Shown here piece after piece: positions 1-9,639 of a DNA stretch of 64,000 bases. Within the stretch, counting starts at the first letter, position 1; each line of letters starts with the position of its first letter. The DNA comes from Mangifera indica (Eukaryota > Streptophyta > Magnoliopsida > Sapindales > Anacardiaceae), in assembly GCF_011075055.1 (NCBI RefSeq), contig NW_025401209.1:1-64000 (forward strand). The letters run 5' to 3'. The notes under the pieces were generated by a model. The model saw nothing but the letters and a program-made list of their open reading frames with translations. It did no database searches and had not been told where the DNA came from. A program made the position numbers and the translations under genes.

Positions 1-840
1 ACAATCGCCATAAGAAAATTTGCGCTCTACTTGATAAACCCTAATGCAATCAACTTTTACTTATTTCCTTCCAACTTTTTCATAAAGAGGTTGTAGAACA
101 TGACAAAAATTAATGAAGTCAAGGTGTTCAACTATATTAAATGGCAATTCAGATATCATAACCAAATGAGCTAAGACTCTCGAACTTGAAACACCAACAC
201 CATAATCATTGCATTAGTTAATAAAATTAATTTCATAGTAACAATAAACGTTATTAATTGAACTTAAACTGACCTTGGGATGCTCATAATTCGTTTTTGT
301 TTTCACCACAATTAGAGTAGGTACCCTTAAGGTTGAACGCTCAAAACCCAAGATAGTTTGTCCTCCTACGACTAAATCCTTCCCTATCGCTTTCTTCCTT
401 TCAACACATTGACCCATATGTTATGTCAAATGGGGAGTAGCCTTGGTCTTTTATAATTTCATCTTTTTCTTACAATATTTGCATACTATATATGTACCAT
501 TTCCAATAGTAACAAACATATCTTTTAGAAAATACTTCCAAACATTTGATGTTTTCCTCCTCTTATTAGATGGAAAAACAGAATGTAGTGCTTCTATTTG
601 TCTTTCAGTACATTTAGTTGTTTCGGTTTCTTCACTTGAAGCTGAGACATCAAAATCTCCTATTATAGCCAAATCAATATCCACATCATCAATTCCAACC
701 ATTTCAATAGGTATAGGTGCTTCAATTTGCATCGATTTTCTCTTAATAGATGCACATACAGAATGAGCAATCGTGCTAGCAGTAGATGCTTACAATGAAG
801 CTCGACTTGTTCCAGATGGTTCCACTCTTCTTGACGTCAT
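1..840 (-). pseudogene. hAT-family transposase, 5' part, decayed (left arm copy)
   Basis: Read on the minus strand from the ATG at 840, the frame matches the right-arm copy. An early stop follows soon after the start; a reopened frame then encodes an N-terminal BED-type zinc finger (RRKTSNVWKYF, then VCKYCKKKMK). The frame then breaks. A second open frame (about 417-214) resumes with the MGQCVERKKAIGKD segment, the last BED Cys region, followed by the hAT linker containing TKTNYEHPKV. Family members use the BED finger to bind their own terminal repeats in the nucleus. The remaining transposase lies beyond the left window edge or is missing. Stops and frame changes make it a pseudogene. Confidence 0.8.
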
Positions 841-1590
841 ATTTTATATCATGATCACATTTAAACGATTAGTTGTAAATGTAACTAAAATAAATAAAAT
901 ATATATAAAATATAGAAATTACAACAATGAAGGAAAAATAGTAAAAGTATAACTTGGACAGTTAAAGGAAAAATAGTAAAACAAAGAGTTTTATTAGGTA
1001 TTTTTTAACTATTATCATTATTTTTAATCAAAAAGTATTTTCATGTCAGTTTTCTATCTTTGATCCCTTTGACTCTATCCATGCCTAAGACCTAACATAC
1101 AAGTCAATGGTTGAGATTCTTTTTCTTCCCTTATATTACTTTACTAATCAATGAACTAAACTCAGTCTTCTCAACCTTGAATTGAATATTTTAGATTTCA
1201 AATTGATATTAAACTAACTCTTATTTGAATTAGACCCCAAGGGTTTCACTAGTTTGATTTTTCTATCATGTGAAAAATTTATACTAACTTGAAACTAAAT
1301 AATGAAGTGTTATAATAATTACTTGATACAATGATTATAGGTCTAATCATTATCCAAAGGTTTACAAATTTGACAAAATCAAACAAGATTACAAGAAATT
1401 TAAAAAAAAAATCAAACCTTTTTATTTAACCCCATCATTATCCTAGTATTACCCTATATGATAAAATTTGATCGAATTTCTAATCATTAAAAAAAAAAAA
1501 ACCCTCTTATCTAAACAATACAATTTCTTGTAACTGTAACAATTTCTGTTTTAAATTCTTTATTGTTCTCAGATGTTTTTGTTTGGACTT
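841..1590. other. Left-arm hAT internal sequence, non-coding
   Basis: AT-rich sequence homologous, inverted, to 4890-5630. It lies upstream of the left transposase relic and has no convincing reading frame of its own. It is part of the element body, not unique host DNA. Confidence 0.6.
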
Positions 1591-2212
1591 TGTTAGGTAC
1601 CTGATGTCGAATATCTGGTAAGCGGCTCGGGTTGGCTTTGATGTGGTATTCGGCTGTCACAACAATCAGACTATAGTGGATACGAGAGTAATGTAACCGT
1701 GAATGTTGCATGAAATAGTGTAGTGAACAATAGACAAATTGATGTTTCAGAATGTTTCCTTAATATTGAGATAAAATAGCAGCCAACGAAATCACGAGTG
1801 CTCTGTTTCTCTTACAACCAGTTTAACAATAAAGATAGAAAATCAAGAAACTAAATACTAAAGAAACTCAAGCTCTGGACTGAAGGAACTCCAGCTCAGG
1901 CCTCCATCACCAGCATTTGAGAGGCTGGGTCTCTCCCTTACTGCGTATTCTTCTATTTTCTTCCTTCTCCCCTTTTCTTTCTTTCCCACGGTTATTATAC
2001 CCACCTCCTTCTTGCAGTGCCTCCTCCATTCTTATGATGTCACCTCATCTATGAATACCCCTGTGGTCCCCTCTGTTAGTTGTGGGCCTGTTGTGCATAA
2101 TGTTAGCATATGGCTTTTGTTGCATGTTCCTTTACCTTACTGCCATGTGTCTTAAGAGACATTTTCTTCCTTTGATTTTTCTTCCTGCAAGAGTGATATA
2201 TGAGTTCTAACA
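1591..2212. mobile_element. Solo LTR inserted in the left palindrome arm
   Basis: The 622-bp segment begins TGTTAG and ends CTAACA, the short inverted termini usual for LTRs, and is flanked by an exact 5-bp duplication, gactt, at 1586-1590 and 2213-2217. The right arm has the uninterrupted site (reverse complement near 4886), where the sequence continues directly with a single copy of the 5-mer. No gag or pol lies inside, so this is a solo LTR left by recombination of a full retrotransposon. It must have inserted after the two arms came to exist as separate copies. Superfamily (copia or gypsy) is not determined. Confidence 0.9.
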
Positions 2213-3540
2213 GACTTTCTTGCCTTATGTACTAGTTATGAATTTTATGCATACAAACCTATTCTGTCAATATCTAAATTTTCTATGCTCAGTTACATAT
2301 TTTTGTTTGTTGGGGGAATTCAAAAATGTATGTTATCTATTCTATAATCATGATTATAGAATATATCTTTAGGCTAAAAAAAAAAAAGAATATATTTTTA
2401 GGTGAATCTAAAAAAAGTCTTCTTAAATGATGTATCATGGAAGATTTAATCAAGAGTTAGGATCCTCTTCATAATACTAATGCCTCCAAGGGAGAAGAAA
2501 AATCAGTTTTCACTTGTATATTCTGTTTGATATACAGAACGCATTGTTTCATTTTTTTCAAAATAAATGGAATCATGCAATGGATTGTAATGATAATTTT
2601 AATGCATTTTCTTTCTTTTGTACCTGTAAAACTACTCTTCTATTCAGTTTGAATCACTAAATTTATATGCTCATATTAATTAGGATAAGACTCAATTTCT
2701 TCTTTCAATTGGCGATCTCCTGGGACAGAATATTGAACCTGTGATTCTAGATGAAAATTTTATGTGTGACTTTTCATCCTATATTTCAGAATATTGATAC
2801 AATTGAAAACTAGATGCAAGACAAAATAGATCGAAAAACTGGAAAAACTAAGCACATCACCAACAAAAAAAAAATTGAATCAAACCAATTTCAAAATGCA
2901 AAGGTATAAAACGAAATCCACCATGGCAAGCCAACAACACAAATAAGGAAGTTTGATAAAACCCTTAATTCAGAAACCCTAATTTCAAAGTTAGGATTCA
3001 ATCAATTTAAGGCAAAAATTAACAAATTAAAAGTGAAAAAATGGAAAAACACAAACCTGAAATATATTTGTGTCATCGACATCGTCGTCATCGTCAAACC
3101 TCTCGTCGTCGAAATCCTGATCACTGGACAAATCTTTTATTGGCAAATGAGAACACTTGAATTAAACCGTTTCACCCTGAGAAATCTTTGTCAATGGATG
3201 GAGAAAATAGGCCAGAACTTAAGATCGAGGAGGGTTGTACTTTGGAACTAGAACTAGAGAGCGACTGTACATACTTAGAGGAGAGATCCGTAACTGAAAC
3301 AAAAACAAATGAAGAAAGCAATTAAATTTCATTCACTTTTCATTCAACCAAAAACGACACCGTTTTTGGTTAAATATGACTCGGCTTACGAGTGAAGTCA
3401 AGCTACTCTGCTCATGTGCCGAATCGAGCTGCTCGACTCACGAGCCTAGTCGAGCTGTTTGGCTTACAGTTCAGACTTGGGCTCGAGCTCGATTTTCTTG
3501 AATACTACAGCATGGGCTCAGGCTCGGGTTCGGGTTCGTT
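2213..3540. other. Left-arm hAT internal and subterminal sequence with a putative two-exon segment
   Basis: Continues the left arm inverted relative to 3620-4880. Between 2690 and 3200 on the minus strand it holds the counterpart of the two short exon-like blocks described at 3890-4424; here one block contains a stop codon. The last 150 bases are rich in GAGCTCGAG-type motifs typical of the subterminal region of this hAT family. Confidence 0.55.
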
Positions 3541-3597
3541 AATACTTAAAACAACTTTTTTTTTGGGCCAACTAAATTTTCCACCCAAGGTTTAATA
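3541..3597. other. Palindrome centre (unpaired spacer) with a MULE-terminus-like scrap
   Basis: This short spacer is not shared by the arms. Bases 3565-3590 read gggccaactaaattttccac and on into cacccaagg, closely resembling the outer end of the long-TIR Mutator-like elements elsewhere in the window (starting GGCCAAAGGACTATTTCCCA). It may be the edge of an older MULE into which one of the hAT elements inserted. Confidence 0.4.
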
Positions 3598-3889
3598 TAA
3601 GGGTGGATTCAAATCGAGCCTGAGCTCGAGCTACAGTGTTCAAGGAAACGAGCTCAAGCCTGAGTCTGAACTGTAAGCCGAGCAGTTCAACTAGGCTCGC
3701 GAGCCAAGTCTTATTTAACCAAAAGCGGTGTCGTTTTTGGTTAAATGAAAAGTGAATGAAATTTAATTGCTTCATTCACTTGTTTTTGTTTTTGTTTTTG
3801 TTTTAGTCGCGCATCTCTCCTCCAAGTATGTGCAACTGCTCTCCAGTTCCAGTTCCAAAGTACAACCTTCCTCAATCTTAAGTTCCAAC

Positions 3890-4424
3890 CTATTTTCTCG
3901 GTCCATCGACAGGGATTTCTCAGGGTGAAACGGTTCAATTCAAGTGTTCTCACGTGCCAATAAAAGATTTGTCCAGTGATCGAGATTTCGACGTTGAGAG
4001 GTTTGACGATGACGACAATGTCGACGACACAAATATATTTCAGGTTTGTGTTTTTCCATTTTTTTTCACTTTTAATTTGTTAATTTTTGCCTTAAATTGA
4101 TTAAACCCTAACTTTGGAATTATGGTTTCTGAATTGAGGGTTTTATCAAACTTCTTTATTTGTGTTGTTGGCTTGCTATGGTGGATTTCGTTTTATGCCT
4201 TTGCATTTTGAAATTGGTTTGATTCAATTTTTTTTTGTTGGTGATGTGCTTAGTTTTTTCAGGTTTTCAATCTATTTTGTCTTGCATCTAATTGTCAATT
4301 ATATCAATATTCTGAAATATAAGTTGAGAGGTCATACATAAAATTTTTATCTGGAATCACAGATCCAATATTCTGTCTCAGGAGATCACCAATTGAAAGA
4401 AGAAATTGAGTTTTATCTTAATTA
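3890..4424 (+). other. Putative captured two-exon gene fragment inside the hAT element
   Basis: Block 1 (about 3890-4044) is an open frame with an acidic run, SSDRDFDVERFDDDD then TNIFQ, followed at once by a GT donor-like gtttgt. About 320 bases later a cacag acceptor-like site (near 4360) precedes block 2, which reads QYSVSGDHQLKEEIE and stops at about 4424. The left arm preserves both blocks and the same splice-like borders with mostly codon-level differences. I do not recognise the protein. It could be a host gene fragment carried by the element, or an element-specific 5' exon. No function is assigned. Confidence 0.35.
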
Positions 4425-5632
4425 ATATGAGCATGTAAATTTAGTGACTCAAACTGAATAGAAGAGTAGTTTTACAGATACAAAAGAAAGAAAATGCATT
4501 AAAATTATCATCACAATCCATTGCATGATTTCATTCATTTTGAAAAAAATGAAACAATGTGTTCTGTCGATCAAACAGAATATATAAGTGAAAACTGATT
4601 TTTCTTCTCCCTTGGAGGCATTAGTATTATGAAGATGATCCCAACTCTTGATTAAATCTTCCATGATACATCATTTAAGAAGACTTTTTTTATATTCACC
4701 TAAAGATATATTCTTTTTTTTTTTTGCCTAAAGATATATTTTATAATCATGATTGTAGAATAGATAACATACATTTCCGAATTCCCTCAACAAACAAAAA
4801 TATGTAACTGAGCATAGAAAATTTAGATATTGACAGAATAAGTCTATATGCGTAAAATTCATAACTAGTACACAAGGCAAAGAAAGTCCAAACAAAACCA
4901 TCTGAGAGCAATAAGGAACTTAAAACAGAAATTGTTATAATTACAAGAAATTGTATTGTTTAGATAAGAGTATTTTTTTTTTGTTTTTAATGATTGGGAA
5001 TCTGATCAAATTTTATCATAGAGGGTAATACTGGGGTAGTGATGGGGTTAAATAAAAAGGTTTGATTTTTTTTTTTAAATTTCTTGGAATCTTGTTCAAT
5101 TTTGTCAAATTTGTAAATCTTTGGATAATGATTGTTCCTATAATCATTGTATCAAGTAACTATTATAACACTTCATTATTTACTTCCAAGTTAATTAGTA
5201 TAAATTTTTCACATGATAGAAAAATCATGCTAGTGAAACCCTTAGAGTCTAATTCAAATAAGAGTTTCTTTAATATCAATTTGAAATCTAAAATATTCAA
5301 TTCAAGGCCGAGAAGACTGAGTTTAGTTCATTGATTAGTAAAGTAATATAAGGGAAGAAAAAAAATCTGAAGCATTGACTTGTATGTTAGGTTTTAGGCA
5401 TGGATGGAGTCAAAGGGATCAAAGATAGAAAACTGATATGAAAATACTTTTTGATTTAAAAATAATGATAATAGTTAAAAATACCTGATAGGACTTTTTG
5501 TTTTATTATTTTTCTTTTAACTGTCCAAGTTATATTTTTACTATTTTTCCTTCGTTGTTGTAATTTCTATATTCTATATATATTTTAATTACATTTACAA
5601 CGAACCGTTTAAATGTGATTGTGATGTAGAAT
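4425..5632. other. Right-arm hAT internal sequence upstream of the transposase
   Basis: Inverted counterpart of 840-2690 (minus the solo LTR). A weak open frame on the minus strand at 4449-4664 is also partly kept in the left arm (region 2440-2650), but its protein is unrecognised and hydrophobic at its end. No promoter or RNA gene was identified. Confidence 0.5.
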
Positions 5633-7311
5633 ATGAGGTCAAGAAGAGTAGAACCATATAGAGCAAGTCGAGTTTCATCGCAAGCATCTACTGCTAACAC
5701 GATGACTCCTTCTGTATGTGCATCCATTAAGAGAAAATCAGTACAAATTGAAGTACCTATACTTTCTTAAATGGTTGGAGTTGATAATGTGGATATTGAT
5801 TTGGCTACAATAGGAGATTTTGATGTCTCAACTTCAAGTAAAGAAGTCGAAGCAACTAAATGTACTAAAAGACAAACAGAAGCACCACATTCTATTATTT
5901 CATCTAATAAATGGAGGAAAACATCAATTTTTTTGGAGTATTTTTCAAAAGATATGTTTGTTATTATTGGAGATGCTACATATGCGGTATGCAAGTACTG
6001 CCAGAAAAGATGAAATTGCAAAAGACCAAGGCTACTCCCCATTTGACACCACATATGGGTCAATGTGTTGAAAGGAAGAAAGCAATGGGGAAAGACTTAG
6101 TCGTGGGGGTACAAACTATCTTAAGTTTTGAGCGTTCACCCTTAGGGTTACCTACTCCAACTGTGGTGAAAACAAAGACGAATTATGAGCATCCCAAGGT
6201 TATTTTGAGTTCAATTAAGAACGTTTATTGTTACTATGAAATTGTTATGAAATTAATTGTATTAACTAATGCAATGATTATGGTGTTGGTGTTTCAGATT
6301 CAAGAGGTCTTAACTCACTTGGTTATGATATCTGAATTGTCGTTTAATATAGTTAAGCACCCCAACTTCATTAATTTTTGTCACGTTCTGCAACCTCTTT
6401 ATGAAAAAGTTAGAAGGAAACAAGTAAAAGTTGATTGTATTAGGGCTTATCAAGCAAAGCATGAATTTACTTATGGCGATTGCTAGCATCATAGATCTCA
6501 GGTAATTAATTTACAATTGATTGGGTTTATTATAATATATATGTATATAAAGAACATGTTTCTAACTAATTAGTTTGGCTTATGATGATTTCAGGATAAA
6601 GTTTCTTAGAATTACTTTGACATTTTCCATTTTATATGGTAAAGAAAATGCCCCTGTGGAGATAGAATATATCAAAAGAATGTTAGAAAAATTATACAAA
6701 GAAAACGTTGACATGTTATCATCAAAAAATTCATCAACTGTATTTGCACATTCACAACATCAGCTAAGGACCCAACAAGCACCATCAAATACATTAGGTA
6801 CATTAGATTATTGTCATTAAATGAAACTTTATAACATATCATAGGTTTTAACATTTAATTTGTAGGTAAATCATCAAGCTTTCGATATTCAGAGAGTAGA
6901 CATTATGGTCCTAAATATAGTTGGCTATATTTAAAGGATCATAAAGAGAAAACATACTCAGAAGAAACCATGAAGTCTGAGTTAGAAATGTATCTGGAAG
7001 AACATAGTGTTGAGATATCTGATGATGTCAACTCAGGCGACTTTAATGTGCTTCACTGGTGGAGGGACAATCAATATAAGTATAAAGTACTTTTATAAAT
7101 GACAGTCGATATCTTAGCAATTCCTATTACAACAGTGGCTTCGGAGAGTGCATTTAGTGCAGATAGTAAAGTGATTGACAAGTATAGGTCATCTCTATCG
7201 TCAGAAACAATCAATATATTTATGTGTGGAGCCGGTTGGATGAGAACGCGTTATAATAGTAAGAAACAAGATGAGGTAGTCAATTACTTATCACAACTGT
7301 ATGATCTTTAA
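5633..7311 (+). pseudogene. hAT-family (RICESLEEPER-like) transposase, internally deleted and frameshifted
   Basis: The frame starts at ATG 5633 (RSRRVEPYRASR) and meets a stop at about 5768. It resumes with a BED zinc finger (WRKTSIFLEYFSK, then AVCKYCQK), shifts frame into the HLTPHMGQC half of the finger, and reads through the hAT-specific block ISELSFNIVKHPNFINFCHV to 6486. At about 6575 it resumes in the late region (AYDDFRIKFLRITLTFSILYG), and from about 6900 to 7311 gives the C-terminal dimerisation domain with LAIPITTVASESAF and NIFMCGAGWMRTRY. The several-hundred-residue central region carrying the catalytic acids is absent between 6486 and 6575. Stops at 5768 and 7096 and the frame change confirm it is dead. 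Domain order and orientation are as in intact plant hAT proteins. Confidence 0.85.
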
Positions 7312-9239
7312 ATTGATTTTTCATTTAATTGTTGACAATATGATTAATAACTTTCATTCATTTTTAATTTCTTGAAGATGGAAGGTGAAAACGAGATTGC
7401 TGAGCTTATCTTGCTAGATAAATAAAGATATAAGGTAACATATTGTTTAATAGTATTTAATTCTTAATTGTTGTTGTCTTTATAATGTTTAATAGTTGAG
7501 TAACTTTATGGATGTATGTGACCTTTTTTTATCTTAATAAAATCTGGTTGGATTTAATAACATTTATGAACTTTTTTACACCTATATTGTTAGTTAGACA
7601 AACACTTTTTGTCTATTCAAACAGAGCAAAGATAAAAAAATAACGCAAGTAAAAGAAGACAAGACAAGAGTGATACTATATTGGGTTTATTAGGGGAAAC
7701 CCTTAACGCTTCCTTGAAGTAAATGACCCCCATCAGATTATTGATATAATTTTGAAATGCTATTATTATACTTTAACGGTGGAGAAAACTTTCATTTTTA
7801 AATATTAAAAATGTTTAGATTATTGATTCAAAATTTGTTTTGATTTGTTTGAATTGTTGAATGGTATGATAATCTTGAATATATTTTTATTTGTATCTTT
7901 TTCTTATTTGGTTGTCTTGATTTGTAGATTATTTAATTTAAATCGGGTTTAAAATGTTTGAATTGTCGAATGGCATGATGATCTTGGATATATTTTTTCT
8001 TTGTATCTTTTCCTTATTTGGTTGTCTTGATTTGTAGATTATGTTATGTCTAAGAATTCTTTAATAATAACATAGGAAACATAAAGAAAAATATGGGAAG
8101 CAGTAGACATCAAGATTAGGCATTTGATACACAAGATGAGAAAATTAAAATTCAGATGACTGATTGAACCATTTTTCAAAACTATTTATAAATTTCTATT
8201 CTCTTTTGAATAAATAATGGATTTTGAGGTAAAACAGTGTACATATAAAATAGTGTATGCCTGGGGTCATGAAGTATATATAAAACTATTTACTAGTAAT
8301 CAAACTTTGAAGATGTAGAACTCAAAGGAAAAGCAAAAACTATGAATGGATTCTGCAAAATACAAGTAGGTGCCTCCCAAACCCTTGGCTACATCAAATT
8401 CCTTTTTTTTTAAACTAAAATATTGCACAATACAACAGTGAATAATTGAATTCACCGGGGTAAACAATACATATGGGGTATTAGTTCTTTTTTTAGGAGA
8501 GAGGATATGAGATTTCAAAATACCCAAGTGAGATGTCAAAGAACTAAACCAAAAGTTGCTTTCTTCTGAACAAATGCTAAACTGCCACAATTTGAACTCA
8601 TATAATATCTCCAGATCACTGCTGCATCAGGTCTAAAAATTAATAAAAATAGAAGTAAATGTGTCTGGGTGTGAGCATGATATAGAGTAAGAACTTCAAT
8701 GGTTATAGTAGATTTGACAAAAAAAAAAGGAAACTCACCTTAAGAGTTCCCATATTTTTCTTTATGCTTCATATGCTTTAGTGTGCACTTGAAGATTATT
8801 GCTTAAGATTAAGTCCCATATAGTTTTGAGTTTTCGGATTTTTAGTCCACTGATTACCATATTGTGATATCATTCAAAAGTGAGTTTGACTTCTTGATTT
8901 AGAGATGATGCAGGATCTAATAAACTGAAAATGTTGTTGTCTTCCCCAAGGGTGCTTACTAAAGATTTGTGAGATCAAAACTCCGGGACAAAAAACATAA
9001 ATGTTAGCAGCTATAGATCTCTTGTAGTCATTGATGGAGGGGAATTTGTTAGAAGCAGCCCAAATTTTATACTAAACCACAATTGACAAACAAGAATGGA
9101 AGTTACAGGGATTGATTATCTGCTGAATTAGTTTTGTGTTTCTTTCTGAAAATATTTAAAATATATAAATAAATTGATTTACAAACAATGAAAATGCATT
9201 AAGTGATGTTTAAACGAAAATAACATTTTGAAACTGTGA
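7312..9239. other. hAT 3' region or intergenic sequence, no gene seen
   Basis: AT-rich sequence downstream of the transposase relic. It includes a tandem duplication at 7848-8042. A 96-codon minus-strand frame at 8300-8590 has no recognisable domain. The stretch probably belongs to the 3' part of the hAT element if the terminus at 9545 is its end. Confidence 0.4.
7848..8042. repeat. Tandem duplication, two copies of an about 85-bp unit
   Basis: Copy 1 (7848-7932) and copy 2 (7957-8042) both run from tttgaattgt to ttgatttgtagattat, with few differences and a 24-bp spacer. No coding content. Confidence 0.85.
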
Positions 9240-9545
9240 TCTTGTGAACTTTAAGCTTTTAGGCTCAGCTCGTTAAGCATAATCGAGTCTAGCTCAATAG
9301 CTCAGATCATTAAACATATTCGATCTCAACTTGTTAAAGGCTCGCGAATAGCTCGACTAGTTACGTATTCAGAGCCAGACTCATGAAATGCTCACAAATA
9401 ACTCGTGAGCCAATGAGCTCGAATACGAGTTGCCTTTTCATTACACTCAACGAGCTCGAGCCGTGGTTCGAGCTCGAATGAACAGTTATCGAGCTAATAT
9501 TGAGTTTGCTGTGTTTGAGCTTGACTCGGCTCAAATCTACCCCTA
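9240..9545. repeat. hAT 3' subterminal region with GAGCTCGAG motifs
   Basis: The 300 bases before the terminus are packed with gagctcgag, ctcgtgagcc and similar direct and inverted motifs, as in the 5' subterminal region at 3600-3700 and in the small element at 39131-39475. In hAT elements such motifs are the usual transposase-binding sites. It ends with the minus-strand TIR-like TAGGGGTAGATTTGAGCC at 9545. Confidence 0.55.
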
Positions 9546-9639
9546 CCAAGAATCATGGCAAACACTTCTTGGAACAATGTTTTTGTTAGATGCAATATGA
9601 ATAGCTTCTAACACCTTTTAAACTCTTGAGCCATCAATT

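Larger units (their letters stand above)
1..6484. repeat. Very long imperfect inverted repeat (left arm 1-3540, right arm 3598-6484), open at the left window edge
   Basis: The reverse complement of the left arm runs collinearly along the right arm. The first bases of the window match the reverse complement of about 6412-6484; 940-1590 matches 4890-5540; 2400-2650 matches 4440-4700; and 3060-3520 matches 3620-4040. By eye about nine bases in ten agree, with small indels. The arms meet near 3541-3597. The left arm is longer because of a 622-bp insertion (1591-2212). The left arm starts inside the homology, so the true palindrome is larger than shown. Each arm carries the 5' half of a hAT transposase gene pointing outward, so this looks like two related hAT elements head to head, or one element duplicated in inverted orientation. 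Confidence 0.9.
3598..9545 (+). mobile_element. Right-hand hAT element, putative full span
   Basis: The left end reads TAAGGGTGGATTC and the right end, on the minus strand, TAGGGGTAGATTTGAGCC. Both fit the hAT terminal pattern (pyrimidine-A-purine-GG-N-T-G/A), and both are followed by subterminal sequence rich in GAGCTCGAG. A hAT transposase relic in the correct orientation lies between them. The 8-bp flanks (gtttaata and ccaagaat) do not match, so the two ends may belong to different insertions or the flanks were rearranged. The end assignment is an inference; the terminus type and the enclosed transposase are seen directly. Confidence 0.5.

Noticed and set aside
9584..9612. tgttagatgc...cttctaaca as a tiny LTR or MITE
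   Set aside because: Only 29 bases; no duplications; lies in the decayed start of the chromovirus.
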